In this document: one piece after another, positions 51,501 through 61,278 of the stretch
How positions within the stretch are numbered: position 1 is the first letter of the stretch
How the letters are laid out: each line of letters starts with the position of its first letter
Assembly: GCF_004379255.2 (NCBI RefSeq)
Contig: NC_056051.1
Coordinates: 10,207,968 to 10,271,967 of the forward strand
Direction: 5' to 3'
Length of the DNA: 64,000 bases
From: Salvia splendens
Taxonomy: Eukaryota; Streptophyta; Magnoliopsida; Lamiales; Lamiaceae
The notes under the pieces: generated by a model
Databases searched by the model: none
Seen by the model: the letters and a program-made list of their open reading frames with translations, nothing else
Told to the model about the DNA's origin: nothing
Made by a program: the position numbers and the translations under genes

Positions 51501-52372
51501 ATCCTCGATACGCCAATCCTCTCGGATGGACCAGATGTGCCGAGATGGAGATTATCACACAATGGGGAGTTCTCTCTAGCTACAACATGGGAGACCATCC
51601 GAACTCAAAGACCGATCATCCAAGGCCTCGATGATATTTGGAAAGCGGGCTTCACGTCTTCGATTGCTATCTTCATATGGAGACTTCTCTCCAACCGAAT
51701 CCCGGTGGATACGAAGCTTCAGTGGAGGAAAATGGAAATGGCGTCTAAATGCCAATGTTGCCCACACAGACCGGGTATTGAATCTCTCCAACATCTCTTC
51801 ATACAAGGGGCTGGGGCACTTGGTGTGTGGAGGGAGTTCGAGTCATGGTTCGAGGGATCATCACCGCCCCTCCGGATCAATGATACTATCCCAGAAAGGC
51901 TCGAAGTTTGGGCACGAAGAGTCCGGCAACCCGGCAAGAAACATCTCAGCCGGTCTATGCCATATCTTATTTTATGGTTCATTTGGGCGGAACGAAATAG
52001 GAGTCGCCATCAATCGGTGCAATTTAAGTCTTTCAATGTGGTTTGGCAGGTGCAAATGTTCATCAGAAATAGCATGGCCAACGGATCCTATAAACCGAAG
52101 CACTGGAAGGGTGTCCGCCTCAAAGTCAACGTCCCGAGCCATGCCGGGTGATGGCACGGATCTCAAACCTCAAACGCCGACAGGACACCCGTATCACCTT
52201 CATCCACTGGGAAGGGAATAGAGCAGGAGATCTCCTCGCCAAAATGGGACTAGAAAGAACCGACTACTGCCGTATGGATGCCATCACGGCACCAAGACTC
52301 CTCACAGCAATCATTAGGATGGATGCATTCGGAGTCCCGAACCTTCGGGTCCAAAATGAAGATAAAGAATAG
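48542..52372 (+). pseudogene. LINE F ORF2, frameshifted, RNase H core deleted
   Basis: ATG at 48542. The endonuclease (FWNFRGIANASTQNVLKRLI, WFIGGDFNTILSSRDRLG) runs to a frame break near 49140. The next frame (to 50310) has SEHGPLLVRSR, RLRIHKITTNG and SIVLIPKKPIPETWGDYRP. A break near 50250 leads to 50268-52151 with KAYDRVQWPF, GLRQGDPISPALFVLAADYL, AYADDIIIFKQAA and the zf-RVT motif CQCCPHRPGIESLQHLFIQG. After KVNVPSHAG the RNase H residues TDGS, Glu and first Asp are missing, and only FIHWEGNRAGDLLAKMG remains (52148-52372). The Asp-bearing NKAAD motif reads NRAGD. Confidence 0.88.
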
Positions 52373-52622
52373 GCTTGAGCGTCGGATCAAAGGAGTGTAT
52401 TGTTTTCCTTTTTGGTTTTGGCTTAATTGTAGTTTGAGGTTCGGAAGGGAGTATGATGAGGTCCGGGCCCATGTGACCGGACCGCATACTACTCCTGATT
52501 TTGGTATAGGCACGCCACTATTGGGTGTGGCCATGTTTTGTATACATCTCCTTTTGAAATATAGGGATGAGGGACCCACGAACCCTCCACCATAAAGGTG
52601 TTTGATTAAAAAAAAAAAAAAA
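52373..52622 (+). other. LINE F 3'UTR hairpins and poly(A)
   Basis: Hairpin at 52451-52489: GTATG/CATAC and GGTCCGG/CCGGACC, a compensatory change from the A2 pair GGTCCGA/TCGGACC. The terminal stem-loop at 52588-52600 is CACC ataaa GGTG, then tttgatt and about 17 A. Confidence 0.78.
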
Positions 52623-52638
52623 AAGTAGGGCTCGTGTC
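52623..52638 (+). repeat. Target-site duplication of LINE F, right copy
   Basis: aagtagggctcgtgtc after the A tail, matching 45543-45558. Confidence 0.92.
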
Positions 52639-52673
52639 ATAATTGGCTCGACACCCGCCTACTCTACAGTGTC

Positions 52674-55600
52674 CTATGATTCTTCCTCGGAACGGACCCG
52701 GACATTAGGAATCCCCATTTGTTCCATTCGAATGATATCGTGGACGGCTCTCGGTATATCTTGGGCCTCCAAAACTCGACAGTGGCTCATATCCACTCCA
52801 ATCTTTGCAAGTAAGTCAGCTGCCTTATTACCTTCTCGGTGGATTAAGGTTGTTCGAAGGGTGAGTAGATGCTTGTGTAAGGCCATGTACGCCATGACTT
52901 GGCGAGTGTGAGCAGGTTGATGAGATTAAGTGCTTGCTCGTCGTCCGATTCAAGCCATATTGGCTTCCCGAGCTCCGAGGCCAGCTTCAAATAGTGGTGC
53001 ATGGCGAGCAGCTCGGCTTCAAGTGGTGATTGTGCTTCGAGGTGGAGCGCATAGGCGACAATCAACTTACCCAAGTGATCTCGAATGAGACCTCCTCCCC
53101 CGGATTTTCCTGTTGCTTCAATAAAGGACCCGTCCGTGTTGAGTTTAATCCAGGGCTGATCCGGTGGTTCCCACTTAACCATCATAGCAAGACGCGGTGG
53201 CCGTTGAGGTTCAGCATGGCTTGGAATACTAACTCTGAGCTTCACCCCTATCCAATGCTTCGGCTTGAGCCTGCCATTGGCCATGCTGTTTCGGACGAAT
53301 GTGAGGACCTTCCAAATCGCATTGCTCGGTTTGAATTGAACATCGTGGTGGCGGCTTCTATTTCTCTCTGCCCAGAGGAACCAAAAGAGAAGGTAAGGCA
53401 TGGCTCGGTTGAGTGCTTCCTTCCCGGCTGCTGCGATCTTCTCGCCCAAACTCCAATTCTTGTTGGAATCGTGTCATTCGCCCCGAGAGTGGGGGTCGAG
53501 CCTTCGAACCACCCGTTGAATTCCCTCCATACTCTAATCGCACCTGCGCCTTGTATGAAGAGGTGTTGGAGGGACTCAGTACTTGGCCTATGTGGGCAGC
53601 ATTGACATTTAGATGCAAGTTCAATCTTGCGCCATTGTAACTTTTTTTTTTTCACCACAATCTCGGTATAGATTTGTATAACTAGAATGTCTTCAACAAT
53701 GTATAATCACTGTGGGTAGAGCTAAATTACATCAACACAGAGTCACACTAAATTTCATGTACAAAGTAATCAAAGCATCGATAACTAAAGTCATGTTCAT
53801 AGGATCTTGTTTGGATAGAATTGTCTTCAACATTAGTAGCTTTTCCGGAGCATTTGTTTTGTATGCATAATATCATGCATAGGAACTGAGGTCGGCATGG
53901 GTATCTTTATACTTCTGCGAGATGTAATCTTCACATTTAATTGGAGGGAATTTGGAGGATTCTTCTCTGATTGGCATGTTGGCAAACATTCAACAATGCA
54001 TTCATGACTAGGCTCCACAAAAAATGCTATTGAGTATCTCTCTTGGCCATTGCCCAATACTCGATGCAGCGTGGATCTGAAAAAGCAATTGCTCCATCGC
54101 TCCAGCATATCACCTAGATTAACTATAAACGCCCCTTTTAATGGTGGCACATACTCCCAGATCTGAGGCTTAGCATCTTTGTCTTTGCATATCTGAAGAC
54201 CATAGTTATCATCTTCGTAATGTAGCAGCCTCAAAGTTGCAATAGGGTTTCCAAGCATTTCAGGTTGATCAAAAAAGTTGATATCTAGCCCTAGTGCAAG
54301 GGCTATCAGCCGGGAAACGGATCTCGATACCTCTAGTGCCTCTTGGTGATATTTCTCCATGGTTTTCCTCCACCTGGGCAAAATATCTTCCGATGGCCAC
54401 TTGTTTGGGCCATAAAATGGTTTCTATGCATCAGACTGATCTTCAGACACTTCAATACCTATGTAATATCCCTCCTTATAGTCCCCATGAATTTGATTGG
54501 CAGGGTCCAAGTTTTCATCAAACAACGGAGTATAGCCTCGACTTTTCTCATTCTTTAGAAGCTGAGGCAACCGGGTCGTCTCCCACGTCGAGGCTAGCGA
54601 GAAATCTCCTCGCTGTGATAGCGTCCATCGCGGGATGTCCGGCTCCCCGGGTAGGATCGGGGTTGTGAATATTTGATTAATAATCTGTTGGGGGAGTCCA
54701 GCCTGGTCATGAAGTACTTGGAGTTTGGGGACGTCCCATGCACCATCCGTGATGAATTCCGAGACGGTCGTTGTAGGGCTACCTCTCTCGTCGAAACATA
54801 GCCCCCTAAGAGGGACATTGCCGAGCCATATATCATCCCAAAAGTATATCTTACCATGTCCAACAATCCATCGGATATGCGGGTGAGCATGGGCCCTAGC
54901 TTTGGCCAGCGTCTTCCACGTCGGACTATTCCTTCCCATGATCCTTGACGAAAGTGGCGAGGATATGGCGCAATATTTTCTCATCATGTAACGGGCCCAT
55001 AATGAGTTCTGTTCTCTGAACCGCCACCAGAGTTTGATGTTAAAGGCTCGTAGGACTTCAGTGAACTTTCGGATCCCGAGCCCTCCCTCCTAGGTGGGAA
55101 GACACATTTGGTCCCAGCTGATCCAATGGGTCCGTTTTCTTTCTGTTGTCGAGCACCAAAAGAAGCGAGCCAGTTGCTGGTCAAGAAGCTTAAGGGTACC
55201 GGCTGTGGGCTCAATGGCTTGAAAGATGTGAATAGGAACCGCCTCAAGAGAGCTCTTAATGAGGGTTAGCCTCCCTCTAAAAGATAGATGATGATGTACC
55301 CATCCGGAGATCCTTCTAGCAATCTTCTCTCGAATGAACATGAACATTTCCGTCCGCTTGACTCCACGGTAAATGGGGATTGCATGCGCCCACGAGCAAA
55401 ACCTCCATCGCTTTGGATTGCATGCGCCCATTGCTCGTGTGCTTCGGCAATATGGAAATTACTTTTAGCGAGGTTGATTTGCTGCCCCGAGACTCCCTCA
55501 TACCTGTCAAGGCACGCTCTAAGCCGACGCAATGGGTTTGCAGCTGCTTGAGTGAAAATAATGATATCATCGGCGTATGCTAAATGGCTGATTTCCATGC

Positions 55601-57547
55601 ACCTACTGGACGCTTTGAAGGTCATCTCTTTCTTGCCAAGAATAAGCTTGTCGAGGGCCCTGGAAAGGTAATCTGTGGCGATCACAAACAGTGCGAGGGA
55701 TATGGGATCTCCCTATCTGAGCCCCCGAGTAGATTTCAAAAAGCCAGCTGGGGCGCCATTAATAAGGACCAAGAACCAACAAAAACCAATGCATCTTTCA
55801 ATGAGGTCAATCCAAGCAGCCAGAAAGCCCATGCGATGAAGTACCTTGATTAGAAAACTCCATTGCACCCTATCATAGGCCTTGGCCATGTCGATCTTGA
55901 TGGCCACATTCGGTCCAGGGGAACGCCTTGCTAATTCATGAAACATCTTGGGCGAGGAGGACGTTGTCGTGTAGGAGCCGACCCTTCACGAATCCACTCT
56001 GGTTAGGGGAGATAACTTGAGGCAAAAAAGGCGTAAGGCGTGTGGTTAGTACTTTTGGGATAACCTTGTTAAGGACATTGCTTATGGGCCGAAAGTCGAC
56101 CCATGTCTCGGGCGAGGCCTTCTTCGGGATAAGGACAATATTTGTGGCCGTGACACTTCGAGGAAGGTATGCCCCAAGAAAAACTTGTTTGATGGCTTCC
56201 ACCACATCCGTTCCAATGATCCCCCAACATGTTTGATAGAAGACGTCCGAGAAGCCTTCCGGACCTGGTGCACTGTCCCCGGAGATGTCAAAAACTGCTT
56301 TCTTCACCTCCTCAGGGTCCGGTGGGTAGTGTCAATCCTCTAGCTCTGTTGAGGGGGGGGGGGAGTTGGTGAATTAGGTTAACGTCCGGATCCTCAAGTG
56401 CCGGGGTGTCTGGGGCAAGAAGGCTCCGAAAGAACTCAACCGTCGAGTGCCGTATCTCTGTTTCGTCCGCAATCTCCGTATCTCTGTTTGGTAGAATATG
56501 GTATTCTTATCTCCATCTGCAAGCCACCTTAGTGCCGCCTTTTGCCTCCAGAAGTTCTCCTCCATCCGGAGTAGGAGAATGTACTCGGCAATGTTTTTAT
56601 TGACCTCGGTCCTGTTCCGCGGCGTTGGGTCAGCCTCAAAATTGGCTTGAGCTTGCGCGATCCCTTCCTCCATTGCTTGGAGATTGGCGTGAATGTTGCC
56701 AAAAACCTCCTTGTTCCAAGCCTTAAGGGTTTTTGCTCCTAGCAAGCTTAGTTTGGAGATTTAAGAGCCCACTCGCCCCTGTCGGTTGAGCCCTAATATC
56801 TTGAACTAGCTGCAAAAAGCCGTCGTGCTGGACCCACATATTTTGGAACCGGAAGGCACTACCCCTCGAGGGCGGCCTAGGCATCGTACACCTCGCAAGT
56901 ATCGGACCATGATCCGAGGATACCCTTGGGAGATTAGTCATCCTCTTTGCCTCAAACGCATTTGTCCATGCTTCATTGACAAGCAACTTGTCCAACCTTT
57001 CAAACAGGCCATTTTTAGCCCAAGTGAATTCCGCACCATCAAACCCCGGGTCCAGAAGCCTACAGTCTTCAATGGCTTCGGCAAAATCAATCATCTCTGC
57101 TTGCCGATTGGTTTCACTACCAACCCTGTCTTCGTGTGCAAGGATCGTATTAAAGTCCCCTCCAATCAGCCACGGTGTTCCTTCCATCCGAGTTGATATC
57201 TCCCTCATTTTATCCCACAGGGGATGTCGCTCCAATCTATTGCATTTAGCATATACCACCGAGATGGAAATATAGTTCGCCATGCGGTGCGAAGTTAGCC
57301 TTCCATGTAGGACTCGATCCAAATCCTCCTCAATGATGAAGTTGGCTCCCTCCTCGGCAAATACCCATATCTTGCCGGATATATTTGATCCTTTGAATTT
57401 TAATCCCAGCGCCTTAGAGTACCGATCCCGGTCGGGATTAGTAAGTGGCTCCATTATTGCAAGAAACATGACATTATAACACTTAATTAGTCTTTTTAGG
57501 AGGTTTTGGGTCGACGCATTAGCGATTCCCCTAGAGTTGTAAGACAT
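52674..57547 (-). pseudogene. LINE J ORF2, frameshifted and interrupted
   Basis: ATG at 57547, 2 nt after the ORF1 stop. The endonuclease frame (57547-56723) lacks about five codons of the LMFWNV block near the N-terminus, including the conserved Asn, but keeps PWLIGGDFNTILAHEDRVG and SDHGPILARC. RT blocks lie in several frames at 56745-55266 (IPKKASPETWVDFRPIS, KIDMAKAYDRVQWSFLIKVL, AYADDIIIFTQAA). The thumb and zf-RVT start are at 55431-54576. The dioxygenase retrocopy (54575-53641) replaces about 40 codons. The frame then continues with LQWRKIELASKCQCCPHRP, the RNase H motifs LNTDGSFIEATGKSGGG, PLEAELLAM, WLESDDEQA, and HREGNKAADLLAKIG. J keeps the RNase H residues that D and F lost. Confidence 0.87.
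53641..54575 (-). pseudogene. Processed retrocopy of a plant 2-oxoglutarate/Fe(II) dioxygenase
   Basis: Minus strand, no introns, with a 3'UTR of about 175 bases and 11 A (T at 53642-53652). It begins at LPQLLKNEKSRGYTPLFDEN next to LINE J ORF2. Readable motifs: GDYKEGYYIGIEVSEDQ; a TAG stop (54426-54424); then WPSEDILPRWRKTMEKYHQE, LIALALGLDINFFDQPEM, GLQICKDKDAKPQIWEYVPP, AFIVNLGDMLERWSNCFFRS, TLHRVLGNGQERYS. These match the DIOX family that oxidises small molecules using Fe(II) and 2-oxoglutarate. The distal His and the Arg-x-Ser of the co-substrate site are present, but the segment that should carry the first His-x-Asp pair is missing between LLHYEDDN and YGLQIC. It is truncated at the 5' end. 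The 5' stop, lost metal ligands and no promoter make it a dead copy. Confidence 0.85.
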
Positions 57548-57549
57548 GA

Positions 57550-60050
57550 TTAACAAGGAAGGGTCGTACCCGGAAGGTTTGAAGGCCCTCCTTGGAATAT
57601 GACGATCTGATGGTCTTCCTCCCTCATGTGCGTGCCGGCATCAATATATAACGGGGTGTCCTTGGGTTGTGCACCAACGGTTTGAATATCCATTTCTACC
57701 GCATCCATCTCGCCACATCCTTCGACATCAAATTCCCCATTGGCCATGAGCGAGTAATACTTGTTTGTGCTCATAACATTGCCCATCCACTCGTCTCCCC
57801 TCCTTCCATGGTTTGATGTGGGATATCGCCATCTCCCTCTCGATCCCCCTCGCGACCCTCCTCGGGAGCTCGAAGCCAGCCGACGAGTTGTGTCTCCATG
57901 TTCCCACGGCACATCCATTGATACCTCATCTTTCGATCTGGATCGGCTCAGTCCCATTCAAAAATTAGTGGCGGCTTCCTCACCTCGAACCGAACTAGTG
58001 CTAAGTTGGCCTTTTCCAAGCCCGTCAACTTCGTGAAGGTCCCCCACTATGTCCGGGCCCTCCCAAACCGGTTCCCCCCTTTTTTTCCCCATTCGGCCTA
58101 GCTTTCGGGGGTGTTCCCTTTCCTTTGTTTTTTCCTTGCTGTCTCCACTCATTGTTGTCGTTTGGCTTGGCCTCAAAATTGACTTGCTTTTCGGTTGGGC
58201 CGTTTCCGTCTTGATTTGCTTTTTGAGGGGTTACATTGTTGTAATTTCTCTTCGGTGGCCTTTCGGTCTTCCCCACAGCATAGCAAACATTACTCGAGTG
58301 TCCGACATGCTTACACTCCAGACAATAGGCTGGAATTTTGTCCCACCGCACTTGTTGAACCGTTTCTCTTCCACAAATACCGAGTATGATTTCTTCGGGG
58401 GGTGGTTTCGTGATGTCAATCTCGACGCAAATGCGCGCATAGGAAAGTCTTGTTTTGTTCGCGGTGGCTCGGTCAACTTGAATTGGCGTCCCTAGGAGCT
58501 TGCCGATGGCGAAGAGGGCTGAGTGATCAAATAAATGGATCGGGAGGCCAACTAAGTTACACCATATCGCTGCAATCGGGGACTCACAATAAGCATCGAA
58601 CTCCGCAGACCATTTGAAAACCCTCATTGGATGCCGATCAATGAGCCACACTGGCGTGCCCTTCGGGCCACTAAGGAGTCTAGCATAATCCGTCAATTCC
58701 TTGAATTGAATGAGAATGTGTTTGGCGTTAATGTATTTCCAAGTAAAACCACATTGAAATTTCATATTATTGAGAGCCTTTTGAATTTGTCCGGCTGTCG
58801 GGATAGAGTGTGAGAATTTACCTACGATGGCGTGCCCTAAGGTTTCGGCAAGCTTCCGGATCTCCAGCCCCAAGAAGTGGATTGATGGTATTCCATTTGA
58901 GACTGATGCAAATCCAATAGATTGGATCTTGTTGGGCACGAACACTTGCGGTCCATTCGGGTCGGGAGCCCCCTTGATCATGTCCGCCATTGAACGCCAC
59001 GGATTTGTGGTTTCCGAGCCCGTCTCGGCACCATTGGCCGACAAAGTGCCGTTTGACCCAGCCCCAACTCCCACTTCTCTACTATGTTGTGGCCCATTCG
59101 TTGTGGCTGATGGATTGGACTTAAAGAGGTCGGCCATTACCCCGGATTTAGGGGCCGACGGACTCACCCCATTTTTCGGGACCTCAGGCATGCTGGCTGA
59201 AGCCGTGGTGGCTTCTCCCACACCCGGCTTGAAATGGGTGTTAGGGAGTGCGTGCTGACTCGAACATGAACTCGGCGCCATCCCCGCACCTTTCGGCCGG
59301 CCGCTCTCGAAGGAATCACAGATCTTTAGAGTCCGGCCATTCTCCAAGGGTGGGAACTCCATTTGATAAGATTGGTAGAAACCGGCTGCAAATAGTCTCC
59401 AACGGCTAGTGCATCATGTGACTCTCCATTGTGGCAAGGAATCAAACTACTTTCCAAAAGCATTTTTGTTCCCATATCCATATCAAGCATGTTGACTCTC
59501 TCCTCCCCCAAGGCTCCTTGTAATTTTGCAGCACCAAGTACAATGGTTTTTTCATGGCTCGGTTGAGAGGACTTCATGTCGTGGTCCGCCGTCCCCTCTC
59601 CGGCATCTTGGACGGAATCTTGGCCGGATAAAGGCACCAAGTCGGAAGTTCCATCTCGGACCTCAAGTGGGATTACCATTTCATCATGCTCATTCTCCTC
59701 CACTTGAGAAGTGTCCTCCATGTCGGGGCTCACAAACGCCGGAAAGATGGCATTTCTACATTTAGGGCTCTCAACCGGGGAGCCATCATCCTCCCCAAAG
59801 TCGATTCTTTTCCTTAATTGCTTGTCTTCGGGAAGTGGAAAGAGAACATATCTTTTCCGACCGTCCCCTTTAGTAGCCGGGGCCGGAGTGCTCTTACGAA
59901 CCTTGATTTTTGCTTTGGCAGCCTTCAACACCATTTTCTTAGAAGGCTTCTTTGGAGAGTTTGATTCCTTCGAGGTAAACTTCATTTGATGATCCGAGGG
60001 GTTCGCTCTCCCTCGCAAGGGGGTGGTTCACTCGGCGGGTCGTCCGGTAT
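57550..60050 (-). pseudogene. LINE J ORF1, frameshifted
   Basis: The N-terminal start ATG reads ATA (near 60044), with the next ATG at about 59983. RKSTPAPATKGDGRKRYVLF and EDKQLRKRIDFGEDDGSP lie in the first frame (to 59326). A shift near 59340 leads to 59362-58025: [91 protein letters not shown] and the knuckle CLECKHVGHSSNVC. Another shift near 57970 precedes the C-terminus (NVMSTNKYYSLMANGEFDVE, ending NLPGTTLPC), with TAA at 57552-57550. The domain order is as in A2. Confidence 0.86.
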
Positions 60051-60563
60051 GGTCGGAAGGACGAAAGGTTGCTCGGGAGATAGTTTGGGCTCGGAACGGA
60101 TGTTGAGGAATGATGAGACGGGAGCCGGTGGGGGTGATGGTGGTTAGCGTGGGGCAAGGTGACGGTCGGCCGCCGCCTACGAGTGGTGGGTTGGCGGAAG
60201 AAGGAATAACGTGAGACAAAATTACTTGGTGCATTAGTTAAACCAAAAGGCATTACTAACCACTCATATAGACCAACTTTTGTTTTAAAGGCTGTTTTCC
60301 ATTCGTCTTCTTCTCTAATTCGAATTTGATGATAACCACTTTTCAAATCGATCTTACTAAACACAACAGATCCATGCAATTCATCAAGCATATCATCTAG
60401 CCTAGGAATAGGATAGCGATATTTTACAGTGATTTTGTTGATTGCTCGGCAATCGATGCACATCCTCCATGATCCATCTTTCTTAGAAACAACAATTACC
60501 GGAACAGCACATGGACTCATGCTCTCACGGATTTTTCCTTTCTCCAACAACTCTTGCACTTGC
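59000..60563 (-). repeat. Inverted segmental duplication, right arm (partner 924-2498)
   Basis: Gypsy RT N-terminus plus the LINE J leader and ORF1 5' part, matching 924-2498 in inverted orientation. Beyond 59000 J continues normally here, so this is the parental arm. Confidence 0.85.
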
Positions 60564-60606
60564 CTTTGAATTTCCTTAGTGTCTTCGGGATTGGCTCTAT
60601 AGTGAT
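60228..60606 (-). pseudogene. Ty3/gypsy RT N-terminus
   Basis: Minus strand: [93 protein letters not shown]. It follows LTR sequence directly, so gag and protease are absent from this copy. After LINE J, RT resumes at 45378. Confidence 0.88.
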
Positions 60607-61229
60607 ATGGATTGGGATAGGACGAAGGACCCGTTGGATATATTGATCCAAGAACCCCACGTATAAGGTTTGGCAGCGGACTCCCTTGATTGATAATCTG
60701 GTTTGATCCACTTCCAGAGCTTGGAAAACCTCGACCCGTTGGCTATATGATCAGCCAAGAACCTCGGTATGGTTGAACGCCACAAGAACTTGCTCAAAGT
60801 ATCTTGATAAGTTCCAAACAAGTGAAAAACTCTACAAAGAGAATTCAACTCACAAGACAAAGTCTATTTTCGTATTTGATCAATGGTGTCCTCAAAAGAC
60901 ATGCTTACAAGCCTATTTATAGGCTAGAATGTTGAAAGTCTCATATCATTAGTACAACTTAAGACCTTTAGAATGACTCATAATAAGTGAAAAGTAACTC
61001 TTAAACTATTGGTGTGACTTTAGGACATCTAAAGTCACTTATTTAACTAAAAAAGTAACTTAAAAATGACTCTTCTTTTTGGTTGCTCCAACTTGGACGA
61101 AAATGCATCATGTATCTTCAATTTGGGCCTCCAAAATGTGATATATAGTGACTCAAAACTTCATGCATTGGGCTGCCCACTAACTTGAATAATATTCACC
61201 ATTTGGCCCAATGTATCTTCTTAGCTCTA

Positions 61230-61233
<4 letters not shown>
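60607..61233 (-). repeat. Gypsy LTR, right copy, interrupted by LINE K
   Basis: Non-coding sequence. From about 61084 to 60607 it closely matches the left LTR; 61085-61233 extends further upstream than the left copy does. It has a TATA box, and short internal repeats of ctttaggac and aagtgac type are visible. LINE K's poly(A) starts at 61234. The LTR ends and the primer-binding site cannot be fixed. Confidence 0.65.
60914..60921 (-). promoter_or_regulatory. LTR TATA box (right copy)
   Basis: TATAAATA on the minus strand inside cctataaatagg, equivalent to 12004-12011. Confidence 0.6.

Positions 61234-61278
<45 letters not shown>

Larger units (their letters stand above)
45559..52622 (+). mobile_element. 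LINE F, full length, frameshifted
   Basis: Between 16-bp target repeats: 26 bases of filler (including an 18-base copy of its own ORF2 sequence), the 5' motif at about 45585, a leader, ORF1 (45887-48539), ORF2 (48542-52372), a 3'UTR of 230 bases and an A tail (52608 to about 52624). It is in the opposite orientation to its host, LINE J. Older than A1 and A2, with several frame breaks and an RNase H deletion. Confidence 0.92.
45379..60217 (-). mobile_element. LINE J, near full length, interrupted by LINE F and a dioxygenase retrocopy
   Basis: Its own sequence is 60217 to 54576, 53640 to 52639 and 45558 to 45379. It was inserted in gypsy RT at NAPSNF. Flanks aagtaatttt (60227-60218, minus) and aagtactttc (45378-45369, minus) are probably an eroded target duplication. 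It has a leader, ORF1, ORF2, a 3'UTR with terminal stem-loop (45404-45392, CATC gtgaa GGTG with one G-T pair) and a short A tail. It is old: many frameshifts, and its 5' part has been duplicated to the left end of the window (J'). Confidence 0.85.

Noticed and set aside
53833..54381. A functional dioxygenase gene on the minus strand
   Set aside because: No introns, a poly(A) tail, an in-frame stop at 54426, no His-x-Asp segment, a missing 5' end and a location inside a LINE all point to a dead retrocopy.
55376..55432. Duplicated ggattgcatgcgcccac text in LINE J ORF2 as a possible functional repeat
   Set aside because: It is a single local duplication of about 45 bases that breaks the frame in one old copy and is not seen in other LINEs.
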